The position numbers and the translations under genes are program-made. A stretch of 64,000 nt of DNA from Saccharolobus shibatae B12 (GTDB taxonomy: Archaea > Thermoproteota > Thermoprotei_A > Sulfolobales > Sulfolobaceae): the NCBI RefSeq assembly GCF_019175345.1, contig NZ_CP077717.1, forward strand, positions 1,588,001 to 1,652,000, given 5' to 3'. Positions 53,715 to 63,169 of this stretch are shown one piece after another. The number at the start of each line of letters is the position of its first letter. Within the stretch, counting starts at the first letter, position 1. The notes below the pieces were generated by a model. That model was not told the DNA's origin, ran no database searches, and was given only the letters and a program-made list of their open reading frames with translations.

Positions 53715-55454
53715 ATGGGAGAGTCTAGTAAGAAATATGCAACAGATTTAATTGTAGATATACTTAAGGAGTTTAACATAGAATATGTAGTTGCCAACAT
53801 AGGTTCGTCTTTTAGAGCATTATGGGAATCTTTAGTAAATTATGGAAACGGTAGGCCACAATTACTTAGTGTACCTCATGAAGAGATAGCCGTAGGTATA
53901 GCCCATGGCTATGCTAAAGTAACTAAAAGGCCTATTGCCGTTTTGCTTCATGATACTGTAGGATTACTTCACGCTACAATGGCAATTTACAATGCTTGGT
54001 GTGATAGAGTTCCCGTAATATTGATATGTGCAAATGGTCCATTAGACATTAAAAGAAGAAGGCCTTGGATAGATTGGGCTCATACTACTTTACTACCTAA
54101 TAACATCATACGAAATTATGTGAAATGGGATGATTACGTAACATCACTGGAATCGTATATTCAATCATTTATTAGAGCTTATAATATAGCAATGGAGACC
54201 CCCAATGCCCCAGTATTTATAGGCGTTGATGTAGATGTGTTAGAAAAGGAGCCAGAGAAATTACCAGAAATTCCTAAAGCTTCCTACAATTCTACGAAGA
54301 TTTATCCAGATATCTCAATGATTAAAAAGGTATATGATGAAATAAGTTCTGCAGAAAATCCATTAATAATTGTCGGAAGAATTGGACTACTTCATGAAAA
54401 TATTAGTAAGCTAATAACTTTTGCTGAGCTAACCGGCTCTAAAGTAATTGATACATTAGAGTACTTTAATTTTCCCAATACTCATCCTTTAGATGCTACG
54501 TTCACAAACGCTGTACAAGAGGCGGATGTGATATTAGCCATAGACACGCTTTCGTTAGACTATTATTTATATAAAACTGATAAACTCACCAGAGATCGGA
54601 AACCTCTATTTAAACAAGATGCGAAAATATTTGTAATAGGTAATTATCTAATAAATTCCTGGTCATATGATTATGGAGATTTAATTCCAGCTCAGAGTAT
54701 AAAATCTGACTCAGATACAGCTTTGGAAGCACTACTTAGCGTAGCATCTACTAAGTTAATTAAAAAAGATGTAATTAATGAAAGAATTCAGAAAGCAAAA
54801 GAGATTCACAACGAATTAAGAAAATCGTGGTTAAATGAGGCAAAGAGCAGTTCAGGGAAGCCGATCTCTCTTTCTAAACTTAACTTGGAATTATGGAATG
54901 CGGTAAAAGAAACTGGAGTCGATTGGGTTCTCACCAGTGTAAGTCACGGAAGTGCCGTAATTTGGAATAGAAAAATTTGGGATTGGAAAAAACCAGGATG
55001 TTATATAGGCTGGTCCAGAGGTGCAGGATTAGGATATGGATTGCCAGTAGCTATAGGAGCATCCTTAGCGTTAAAGGATAAGGAAAAAATAGTAATTGAT
55101 CTTCAACCTGATGGAGATCTATTGTACACTCCATCAGCCTTATGGGTAGCTTCACATGCTAGATTACCATTACTTGTAGTCATGTATAACAATAGAGCAT
55201 ATTATAATGATGCTGACCACAATGCCCTAATTGCCAAAACGAGGAATAGAGATAGTGAAAAGGCATTTAGAGTCGGGGGTGAAATTAAAGATCCTATAAT
55301 AGATTTTGCCACACTAGCCAGAAGCTTTGGCTTAGCTGGAATTGGACCAATAGAAGATAGTGGAAATCTTCTAGAAGTTTTTAAAGAAGCTATAAACACG
55401 ATAAAGGAAAAGAAAATTCCAGTATTATTGGATATAATTACTTCAACACCGTGA
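53715..55454 (+). CDS. ThDP-dependent decarboxylase/lyase, benzoylformate decarboxylase-acetolactate synthase superfamily (1)
   Basis: A 579-residue ThDP enzyme with the three usual domains. The catalytic Glu is Glu56 in VPHEEIAVGIAHGYAK. The cofactor motif begins PDGDLLY and ends VVMYNN. FAELTGSKVIDTLEYFNFPN lies in the middle domain, where FAD binds in synthases; whether FAD is bound is unclear. Candidate reactions are decarboxylation of an aryl 2-oxoacid (benzoylformate-like) or of oxalyl-CoA-like compounds. It starts a plus-strand run with an amidohydrolase, a Rieske ferredoxin, a transporter and another amidohydrolase. A second ThDP protein lies at 61550-63169. Confidence 0.83.
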   Translation: MGESSKKYATDLIVDILKEFNIEYVVANIGSSFRALWESLVNYGNGRPQLLSVPHEEIAVGIAHGYAKVTKRPIAVLLHDTVGLLHATMAIYNAWCDRVPVILICANGPLDIKRRRPWIDWAHTTLLPNNIIRNYVKWDDYVTSLESYIQSFIRAYNIAMETPNAPVFIGVDVDVLEKEPEKLPEIPKASYNSTKIYPDISMIKKVYDEISSAENPLIIVGRIGLLHENISKLITFAELTGSKVIDTLEYFNFPNTHPLDATFTNAVQEADVILAIDTLSLDYYLYKTDKLTRDRKPLFKQDAKIFVIGNYLINSWSYDYGDLIPAQSIKSDSDTALEALLSVASTKLIKKDVINERIQKAKEIHNELRKSWLNEAKSSSGKPISLSKLNLELWNAVKETGVDWVLTSVSHGSAVIWNRKIWDWKKPGCYIGWSRGAGLGYGLPVAIGASLALKDKEKIVIDLQPDGDLLYTPSALWVASHARLPLLVVMYNNRAYYNDADHNALIAKTRNRDSEKAFRVGGEIKDPIIDFATLARSFGLAGIGPIEDSGNLLEVFKEAINTIKEKKIPVLLDIITSTP

Positions 55455-55637
55455 TTTAGGCCTTTCTTAAATTAACGTATCTTCAGAAAGGCGTTATACC
55501 ATTCTATTAATTATCATGTGAAGAAAATATATGAATTGATTATCGTACTTATACGGTATAAATGGGTAATTAGGAAGAAGAGAGATTTAATTTAATTAAG
55601 GAGTAAAGTTTAAATATATAGGCAAGAAAGAAAAGTT

Positions 55638-56858
55638 ATGTTAAGTAAACCTGATGAGTTAAAAGATACCATAATAGTAGATGCTGAGGCACATTTAATG
55701 GAAAGTCCTGAAGAGTATCAAGATTATCTAGAAAAACCTTACAGAATACCGATGATAGTTAAGGATGTAGTTACTAATACCAGGTATTTAGTGGTTGATG
55801 GAAAACTAGTTCCAAGGCCCTTTGGTTTTGGAGGAGGTATGATATTAGGGAATATAGATCACGCCAGAAATCCATATTGGGGTGCTAACAACCCTAAATT
55901 AAAGGCTAAGGGGTTTTCCCTTGACGATATCGAAGGAAGATTAAGAGATATGGATCAAATGGGTATTGATATCCAAATAGTAGCTTGTACCAATTGCCTT
56001 TCAATCCCTAACATTAAGGATAGAAATTACGCAAACGCATTAGCTAAGGCTTACAATAATTATGTTAGTGATAAATTAAGAGAAATTGAAGATAGAAGAA
56101 TATTGGCTAGCGCAATCGTTCCATTACAAGATGTCGATTTGGCAATTAAGGAGCTTGAGAGAGCAAAAGAGTTAGGATTTAAGAGCGTAGTTGTCCCTCC
56201 TTATGTATCAAACGGAACTTATATTGCGTCTAAGCCAATATGGGAAGAGGAGTTTTTCAAATTCTTTGAGAAAGTTGCGCAATTAGATATGATACTGATA
56301 ATTCACCCTACTGGAGCTACTAACGAATCCCCATTTGCATTTCAATTCTATAATTGGTACTACGTTAGAAGTATTGCATTTCCGTTCTCTAATATGGCAA
56401 CTTTAACCGGGTTAGTTGGAGAAGGTATTTTTGAGAGATTATCTAAGTTGAAGGTATGCTTTGCAGAATCTGGAGGTAGTTGGTTACCTTATTGGATATG
56501 GTGGCTTGATGAGACTATAGAGCATGGTGCATTGAGAAAGTATTTTAAAGATAGGTTTGGAATAGATCCTTATCCTAATTTAAAGAAGTTGGCCTCAGAA
56601 TATCTTCAGCAAGGTAATATATACGTCAGTTTAGAGTCAGATGAGCCTCCAGAGCTAGTGAGATATCTGGTTGAAAAGTTAGGAATGGAGAATAACTTGC
56701 TATTTGGAACCGATTATCCTCATGTATCAGATATAGAATACTTTCCTGATGAAATATCGGTATTTATAGAAAATGTAGCAAAGCCAGCAAATTTAGCGTT
56801 AAACCAAATAAGAAAGGTTCTAGGGGAAAATGCAGTAGAATTATTTAATTTAAGGTAA
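55638..56858 (+). CDS. Amidohydrolase 2 family protein, Glu-x-His type (B)
   Basis: A 406-residue paralogue of 42262-43473. Glu17-x-His19 lies in DAEAHLME, a later His in LIIHPTGATNES and Asp in FGTDYPHVSD. Conserved runs such as SEYLQQGNIYVSLESDEP and WLPYWIWWLDE show recent common origin. It is likely a metal-dependent hydroxybenzoate decarboxylase. It is 41 bases upstream of the Rieske ferredoxin gene, which suggests that decarboxylation and oxygenation act in one pathway. ATG at 55638. Confidence 0.84.
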   Translation: MLSKPDELKDTIIVDAEAHLMESPEEYQDYLEKPYRIPMIVKDVVTNTRYLVVDGKLVPRPFGFGGGMILGNIDHARNPYWGANNPKLKAKGFSLDDIEGRLRDMDQMGIDIQIVACTNCLSIPNIKDRNYANALAKAYNNYVSDKLREIEDRRILASAIVPLQDVDLAIKELERAKELGFKSVVVPPYVSNGTYIASKPIWEEEFFKFFEKVAQLDMILIIHPTGATNESPFAFQFYNWYYVRSIAFPFSNMATLTGLVGEGIFERLSKLKVCFAESGGSWLPYWIWWLDETIEHGALRKYFKDRFGIDPYPNLKKLASEYLQQGNIYVSLESDEPPELVRYLVEKLGMENNLLFGTDYPHVSDIEYFPDEISVFIENVAKPANLALNQIRKVLGENAVELFNLR

Positions 56859-56899
56859 GGGATAATTTTTTAAGCTAAATTGTAATTATAACATCTTGT

Positions 56900-57220
56900 A
56901 TGGCTCCAGTAAAAAAGGTCAAGCTATGTAATATCAGTGATGTAAATGAGGGCGATATTAAAGGATTTAGAATAGAAAATAGGAGTTTAATTGTAATAAA
57001 AGTTAAGAACAAAATTTATGTTTATGACGCATTATGTACTCATAGAAACTGCAATTTAGCTAGAATGGGAATACTAAAGGATAATAAAATAGTTTGTACA
57101 TGTCATGAATCGGAGTTTGATATTGAAACCGGAAAACCAGTAAACGGCTTAGCCAGGAAGCCTTTAACAAAATATGAATTTGTAATCGAGGATAATACGA
57201 TCAGTGTAATAATACCTTAA
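56900..57220 (+). CDS. Rieske-type ferredoxin
   Basis: A 106-residue soluble [2Fe-2S] protein. The ligands are in CTHRNC (Cys and His of the first pair, near residues 46 and 48) and in VCTCHESEFD (Cys-x-x-His of the second pair). There is no membrane anchor, so it is the ferredoxin type that feeds electrons to ring-hydroxylating oxygenases rather than a bc-complex subunit. It is the only such gene in the window and may serve all three alpha subunits. No reductase gene with flavin motifs for it was found nearby. Confidence 0.88.
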   Translation: MAPVKKVKLCNISDVNEGDIKGFRIENRSLIVIKVKNKIYVYDALCTHRNCNLARMGILKDNKIVCTCHESEFDIETGKPVNGLARKPLTKYEFVIEDNTISVIIP

Positions 57221-57304
57221 TCTTTACAATCATAGGTAATTTTTTAAATGTTCACAGATACGATCTTTCTTAAAGCTTATTAACTTGAAAATTATCAGAT
57301 ATTT

Positions 57305-58600
57305 ATGGCAAAGGAGCTAAGTAGAGAACTGACTAGAGTAACTGCATTATCGGCATTTGGAACTGTAGTAGAATGGTACGATTTCTTCATAATAGCGTCA
57401 GTTGCTGCTACAGTATGGCCATCACTCTTCTATCCTAAATCAGTAGCGTCTAGTGTAGGTGTTGCAGCCTCAATAGCTACATACTCTAGTGCATTTTTCA
57501 GTAGACCTATAGGCTCCATATTGTTCGGTCATTATGGTGATAAACTAGGTAGAAAGCCTATGCTAATCTGGACTTTAGGTATCACATCATTGGGTATGGT
57601 AGGACTTGCTTTAACTCCTACATATGCTGAAATAGGCTTTTTAGCTCCTATCCTTCTCTTAATCTTTAGATTAATCGAAGGAATAGGTTTAGGTGGAGAA
57701 TGGGGTGGTGCGGCTTCAGTAATAACCGAGTTCTCGATGAAATCGGGTAAGGTGGGCTACTGGACTAGTTGGATTCAAGCAACCACTGCTTTTGGGATAG
57801 TAGCTTCAATAATAGGCACTCTAATACTTCGCCAAATATTGCCACCTATAGGTTTTATCAATTATGGTTGGAGAATACTCATAGGAGTTGGAGCAGTAGC
57901 ATTAGTTATAGGAGCAATAATTAGGTATTACATATTTGAAAGCCCTCAGTTCCAAAAAATACTTAGAGAAGGCCAAGTAGCAAAAGCACCAATATCATTA
58001 GCTTTTAAAATCGACTGGAAGAAGATAGTTCTAAGTGGACTATGTTGGCCCTTTATAGTTACATTAGTCGCAATAGAAATGTATCCAACAGGATTAAGTT
58101 ATATGTTACAACTTAAGGCTAGCGTATTTATAGCTTACTCTGCAATTTTAGTAGGTAATTTAATACAAGCCTTAGCTATTATCTTAGGGGGTATTCTTAG
58201 TGATAGAATAGGTCAAAGAAAACTTATCCTACTAATATCTAACATATTATCTATAATAGCTTCAGTTACATTCTTTCCGCTATTAAATCTTGGAGATATA
58301 GTATGGTTTATGATTGCATACTCATTTCTAGGTTTCAGCATCGGTTTAGGTTTCGGTACTGTCGCAGCACTATTAACAGGATTATACCCTACGAGATACA
58401 GATATACCGCTTCCGGTTTTTCGTTCCAGTTAGGTGGAGTTATAGCTGGTATTTATTCATCTCTTCTATTACCTACTGCAATTTTAGTTTCTCATGGGCT
58501 AGTAAAGGCTTGGCCTTTAATCGAGATTTTAGCGGTATCTGTTTGTGTAATTTCCTTAGTTACTAACTTGTTACTGAAAGAAACTGAGGTCAAGGAATAA
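57305..58600 (+). CDS. MHS-family metabolite:H+ symporter (5)
   Basis: A 431-residue membrane protein with 12 predicted segments. VVEWYDFFIIASVAATVWPS, GHYGDKLGRKPML (loop 2-3), GGILSDRIGQRKL and RYTASGFSFQLGGVIAG are the MHS landmarks. It is 84 bases downstream of the Rieske ferredoxin gene in the same orientation, so it is probably part of that catabolic unit and imports its substrate. It is most similar by eye to transporter 1. Confidence 0.88.
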   Translation: MAKELSRELTRVTALSAFGTVVEWYDFFIIASVAATVWPSLFYPKSVASSVGVAASIATYSSAFFSRPIGSILFGHYGDKLGRKPMLIWTLGITSLGMVGLALTPTYAEIGFLAPILLLIFRLIEGIGLGGEWGGAASVITEFSMKSGKVGYWTSWIQATTAFGIVASIIGTLILRQILPPIGFINYGWRILIGVGAVALVIGAIIRYYIFESPQFQKILREGQVAKAPISLAFKIDWKKIVLSGLCWPFIVTLVAIEMYPTGLSYMLQLKASVFIAYSAILVGNLIQALAIILGGILSDRIGQRKLILLISNILSIIASVTFFPLLNLGDIVWFMIAYSFLGFSIGLGFGTVAALLTGLYPTRYRYTASGFSFQLGGVIAGIYSSLLLPTAILVSHGLVKAWPLIEILAVSVCVISLVTNLLLKETEVKE

Positions 58601-58775
58601 GGAATGGCTGTGTAAATTTACGTTAATCTTTTTTCCTTATAAAACATAAACATCTATTGTCTAAACAAATTTTTCACTACTTCACTGATTTTCGCGCACT
58701 ATCTAATAGTCTCAAACGCTTAATAATTTTCTTGCAAACAAAGCTTTATTATACGCTTATATAAAGATAAAATTA

Positions 58776-59771
58776 ATGACCAAAGATTCAGTTATAGTAG
58801 ATGTTCATTCACACATATATACTAAAAGTTATGTAAATATTCTAGAAAAATACGGAATGTTAAGTAGACTTTCAGAAGATACAGTGAAAATAGGTAAAGG
58901 GAAAAGAACGGCATTAATTGGTAGTGCCATAATTGATATGGATAAAAGATTGAAGGAGATTGAAAAATTTGGTTTTATTACATATCAAATACTTAGTATC
59001 TCAAGACCTTGGACTTATTTTTTACCAGAGCAAGAGGAGATAAAAACGGCAAGAAGTATAAATGATGAGATTGCAGAGATCATTAATAAATATCCATCTA
59101 CTTTTGGAGGCTTAGGTACCCTTCCTTTAAATAGTGACATAAACTATACTATTGAAGAAGCGGAAAGGGCTGTCAAAGATTTAGGTTTGAACGGATTTAT
59201 AATAGGGACTGGTATAGGAGATGGCACAATAGATTTACCTAAATTCGAGCCATTATTGGAAGTCATATCGAAACTGGATGTACCAATATTTCTTCATCCA
59301 GGGAGCATGGCTTTAGATAAGATAATAAGTGAAGATTATAGAACCGGGGAATTAGTAAACTACTTATTTGAAACCACACATGTGCTATCACGTATAATTC
59401 TAAGTGGTATTCTAGATAAATATAAACTTAAAATTGTTGCTGCACATGGAGGAGGATATATAACATATCAATTTGGAAGATTAGATAGGGGATATGAAAT
59501 TTATCCAGAGATAAAGGAAAAAATAAAAAAGAAGCCTAGTGAGTATTTAAAGGAAATATATTATGATTCAATAGTCTTCAGCAAAGAAGCATTAGAACAT
59601 CTAATAAGATTTGCGGGAAAGGAACATGTAATGTTCGGTACCGATTATCCCTTTAAAATATCTGATCCAGTAGGTATGAAAAAATTACTAGAGTCCCTAG
59701 ATCTTACAGAAGATGAGCTTGAACTAATATATATGAAAAATGCAAAAAAATTATATAAATTAAAATTATAA
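58776..59771 (+). CDS. Amidohydrolase 2 family (ACMSD-like) decarboxylase, second copy
   Basis: A 331-residue TIM-barrel metalloenzyme. His11-x-His13 (DVHSHIYTK), His in VPIFLHPGSMALD, His in IVAAHGGGYITYQFGR and Asp in FGTDYPFK form the metal site. It is a clear paralogue of 23941-24912, with NGFIIGTGIGDGTI against NGFIVGTGIGNKTI. Unlike that copy it is not followed by an FAH gene. It is convergent with the next transporter (three bases between stops). Confidence 0.85.
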   Translation: MTKDSVIVDVHSHIYTKSYVNILEKYGMLSRLSEDTVKIGKGKRTALIGSAIIDMDKRLKEIEKFGFITYQILSISRPWTYFLPEQEEIKTARSINDEIAEIINKYPSTFGGLGTLPLNSDINYTIEEAERAVKDLGLNGFIIGTGIGDGTIDLPKFEPLLEVISKLDVPIFLHPGSMALDKIISEDYRTGELVNYLFETTHVLSRIILSGILDKYKLKIVAAHGGGYITYQFGRLDRGYEIYPEIKEKIKKKPSEYLKEIYYDSIVFSKEALEHLIRFAGKEHVMFGTDYPFKISDPVGMKKLLESLDLTEDELELIYMKNAKKLYKLKL

Positions 59772-59774
59772 AAA

Positions 59775-61103
59775 TTATGTGGATATCTTCGCTAAGTCCG
59801 CATTTTTCGTTTCTCTAGAAAGTAATGTAGCTATAAATGATATTAATGATACCCCAATAGTAGCAAGAACTATTATTTCTATCGAATTTATGATTCCTCC
59901 TAATGAGGCAATTAAAGATGTGTAGATGAAGGATATAGTAACACCCCCATATATGCCATTACCTATCTGATATACTAAACTTGACGCAGAGTATCTTATT
60001 TCTGTTGGAAAGTATTCTACAAATAGGTTAGTTAATGCTGCGTTTCCTATTAGTGCTATTAAATAAACTATACCTTCTATTGCCATTATTGCAGGTATTA
60101 CTCTACTAGAATAGACTAGAAATGCTAAATATAATAGAATGGCACTACCTAATGTTGCTATCATGATTGTTTTTTTCCTCCCAATGATACTTGACAGTAC
60201 TCCACCTAATATAGGACCTATTGTTCCTCCAGTAACTGATCCAACTAATATTATTTCAGTAATAAGAGAGGGTGATATGTGAACTCCGTGTTGAAGTTCT
60301 AGAGCTCTAAAATAGCTAGGTAGAAAGGACTGAATTACTCCCGCTAACGTGATGGGAGTGTACATAGCGATTAGAGCTAGAAACAAAATTGTCTTCCATT
60401 TCTTCCTTAGAGCGTAGATTGCAGGCGATTCTCTTCTTTGTTTTACTTTATCTTTCTCCTGCAAGAAAATAGGACTTTCATTTAATCTATACCTCATTAT
60501 TGCTCCAAGGATAAGCATAACAGCACCTATTCCAAATAGAAGTCTCCATCCCCAATTAATAAGGGCCCCAAGAGGTAGTAAGTCAGCCGTTAATGTGAAT
60601 AGCCCAGTAGCCAGTGCTATTCCTACTGACCCTCCAAACTGTACAAATCCGCCACTCCACAACGCACGTAATTTAGATTGATTTCCAATTTCAGAGATCC
60701 ATGTTGCAGCTCCTCCTAATTCTCCACCAATTCCGATCCCAAAAAGAATTCTAAACAAAATAATTAATGCCGGTGCTATAACTCCGATAGATGCATAGGG
60801 AGGTACTAATGCTATTCCAATTGTACCAATACTTGCAATGAGTAAAGTCCATATTAAGGCAGATAACCTTCCTAAAGAATCACCGAAATGACCAAATATC
60901 AGTGCACCCAATGGCCTTCCTATATACGAAATAGCATAAGCGGTTATCGATAATGCTAAAGCTAATGAAGGCACGGTAGAGGGAAAGAATAAACTTGGCC
61001 ATATTGTGATTGCTGTTGCTCCGGCTAGGAAGAAATCATAAAATTCTACCATAGTCCCTACTACTCCTGCAATCGACGTCTTAATTACATTATAGTTTGG
61101 CAT
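59775..61103 (-). CDS. MHS-family metabolite:H+ symporter (6)
   Basis: A 442-residue membrane protein with 12 predicted segments. MVEFYDFFLAGATAITIWPS, GHFGDSLGRLSALIW (loop 2-3), GGVLSSIIGRKKTIM and RYSASSLVYQIGNGIYG are the landmarks. The loop 2-3 motif has Leu after the Arg in place of Lys, and the second loop lacks the Asp (SSIIGR), so it is the most divergent of the six. The gene is isolated on the minus strand. ATG at 61103. Confidence 0.86.
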   Translation of the reverse strand: MPNYNVIKTSIAGVVGTMVEFYDFFLAGATAITIWPSLFFPSTVPSLALALSITAYAISYIGRPLGALIFGHFGDSLGRLSALIWTLLIASIGTIGIALVPPYASIGVIAPALIILFRILFGIGIGGELGGAATWISEIGNQSKLRALWSGGFVQFGGSVGIALATGLFTLTADLLPLGALINWGWRLLFGIGAVMLILGAIMRYRLNESPIFLQEKDKVKQRRESPAIYALRKKWKTILFLALIAMYTPITLAGVIQSFLPSYFRALELQHGVHISPSLITEIILVGSVTGGTIGPILGGVLSSIIGRKKTIMIATLGSAILLYLAFLVYSSRVIPAIMAIEGIVYLIALIGNAALTNLFVEYFPTEIRYSASSLVYQIGNGIYGGVTISFIYTSLIASLGGIINSIEIIVLATIGVSLISFIATLLSRETKNADLAKIST

Positions 61104-61549
61104 TTTATCACGAGATAATATAACATTATCAAGTATTTAAAGTTTAATTTAATAATTAACACAAAATAACATGAAGTTATCATAGAAACTTTCACACAAA
61201 AGTTAAATAGGATAAGAAATAGCAATAGCAATGACGATAATATTCTTTAACTTAGTTTAAATCGATTTTGTGTTAGCTTTAGCACTGGAGCCTACTATGC
61301 TAGAATATAATAGTAATAAATTATTAAATATAAATTTTATAAGATTCCTTTCCTATTATGATTAATAATATTTTTATAAATTAGAGGTTCAAAAGGAATT
61401 TTTGAACATCATCTTTAAGGCAGGAATATAAAAATCTCTTATAAGTTAATTGCTAATTTTAAAATTCTCTCTTATACTAATTTAGTTTACTATTATTATT
61501 CATTATATACAACACTAAATTTATATATCTATATTAATAATAGACTCTT
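61104..61549. other. AT-rich divergent intergenic region
   Basis: No gene was recognised in this 446-base gap. It must contain the promoters of the divergent transporter and ThDP genes; TTTATATATCTATATT at about 61520-61535 is the probable TATA region of the ThDP gene. Confidence 0.4.
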
Positions 61550-63169
61550 ATGCCAACTGGTGCCAGACTTCTCTTAAAACTATTAAAGGATTTGGGTGTT
61601 GAAAAAATATTTATAGTTGGTGGCACTGATCATGCAGCATTAATAGAGGAAAAGGTGAAGGATCCTTACGATTTGCCAGATTTAGAGGAAGTTCCGCATG
61701 AAATAGTTGCTGCGTCTGCTGCATTAGGACAGTCGTTTTTAGGTAAAATCGGAGCTGTTTTAGTCCATACAACACCTGGAACAGCAAATGTTATAGGGAT
61801 TTTAATGGACGCATTTACTATGCGACTACCGTTAATAGTTTTGGCGGGTAGAAGTCCATATACTGAAAAAGGGAGTAGGGCCAGTAGAAATGTAAGAATT
61901 CATTGGCCTCAAGAGATTGAAAACCAAACTGAAATAGTTAAACCATGGGTTAAGTATGCGTTTGAAATTAAAAGAGTTGAGCAGATTCCAGAAACAGTTT
62001 CAAGGGCCATTCAAATTGCCCTTAGCGAACCTAAAGGTCCCGTATATATAGTTTTCCCCAGGGAAGTTACAGTAGAAGAAACGGAATATAGGCATATTAA
62101 AATGGAACCCTTTGAACCTGCAGCACCAACTGCACATCTAGAGAAAGCAAAAAAGATGATTGAAGAAGCAGAAAGACCGGTAATTATAACATGGAATGCG
62201 GGTAAGAGAAGGGATTGGTTTAAATCCTTAGTTAAATTTGCTGATACAATTAAAATACCAGTAATTAATTATATAGGGGGATATGTAAATTACCCTTCAA
62301 ACGGCAAAATGGCTCTGGATAGTCTAGATTTATCGCAATCAGATTTATTAATTGTAGTTGAAAATGATGTGCCTTGGATTCCAAAAAAGCAAGAAATTAA
62401 GGGTAAGGTCATAAGAGTCGATACTGATCCCTCATATAGGAACATTCCATTTTATGGCTTCCAATGTGATCTATGTATACAATCAACTGTCTCGGAATTC
62501 TTTGATAGATTAGTTAATTCACTTAACCCAAAAGATGACCATTGGGTAGTTGAGGAAAGAGAAAGACAAGTTAAGGAAAAAATAGAAGAGATTGAGAGAC
62601 TAAGCAAGAGCAGAAAAATTCATCCTAGATACTTATCATATGAGATAGGAAAAGTAGCAAAGGAGGAAAGTGCTATAATTGTTAATGAATACGTTTTCAA
62701 TCCTAAATATGCTGAATTAACGGAATTTGGTAGTTACTTAGGAGAACCTTCAGCAGGTTATTTAGGTTGGGGTTTAGGTGCCTCAGTAGGAATTAGATCG
62801 CTAACCGATAGGCTAGTTATTGCTATAGTAGGAGATGGTCAATTTATCTTCGGCGTTCCAGAAGCGTTCTATTATTTAGCTGTTAAGTACCCATTACTAA
62901 CCATTATTTATGATAATGGTGGATGGTTAGCTACTGAAAATGCCGTAAAAGAGGTTTATCCAGATGGTGTGGCAGTAGCTAAGGGTGTTTTCCCTGCAAC
63001 AACTTTTAGAAGGTATAATATAGGTCAAGGAGTAATAGGATATGGAGGGTACTTTAAGCTAATAGAGAGAACAGAGGAAGTTCGTGAAACCCTACTTGAA
63101 GCGATAAATTACATTAAACAAGGTAAACCAGCAATAATACAAGCAATTGTAGAAAGAGCTAAGGCATAG
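61550..63169 (+). CDS. ThDP-dependent enzyme, acetolactate synthase-like superfamily (2)
   Basis: A 539-residue ThDP enzyme. Glu51 in VPHEIVAASAALG is the catalytic glutamate, with GTDHAALIEE in the N-terminal domain. The cofactor motif begins VGDGQFIFG and ends IYDNGGW. LAGRSPYTEKGSRASRN is also seen in archaeal acetolactate-synthase-like and sulfopyruvate-type proteins of unknown substrate. It is clearly distinct from the protein at 53715-55454. It is the last recognisable gene of the island and is monocistronic. Confidence 0.83.
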   Translation: MPTGARLLLKLLKDLGVEKIFIVGGTDHAALIEEKVKDPYDLPDLEEVPHEIVAASAALGQSFLGKIGAVLVHTTPGTANVIGILMDAFTMRLPLIVLAGRSPYTEKGSRASRNVRIHWPQEIENQTEIVKPWVKYAFEIKRVEQIPETVSRAIQIALSEPKGPVYIVFPREVTVEETEYRHIKMEPFEPAAPTAHLEKAKKMIEEAERPVIITWNAGKRRDWFKSLVKFADTIKIPVINYIGGYVNYPSNGKMALDSLDLSQSDLLIVVENDVPWIPKKQEIKGKVIRVDTDPSYRNIPFYGFQCDLCIQSTVSEFFDRLVNSLNPKDDHWVVEERERQVKEKIEEIERLSKSRKIHPRYLSYEIGKVAKEESAIIVNEYVFNPKYAELTEFGSYLGEPSAGYLGWGLGASVGIRSLTDRLVIAIVGDGQFIFGVPEAFYYLAVKYPLLTIIYDNGGWLATENAVKEVYPDGVAVAKGVFPATTFRRYNIGQGVIGYGGYFKLIERTEEVRETLLEAINYIKQGKPAIIQAIVERAKA

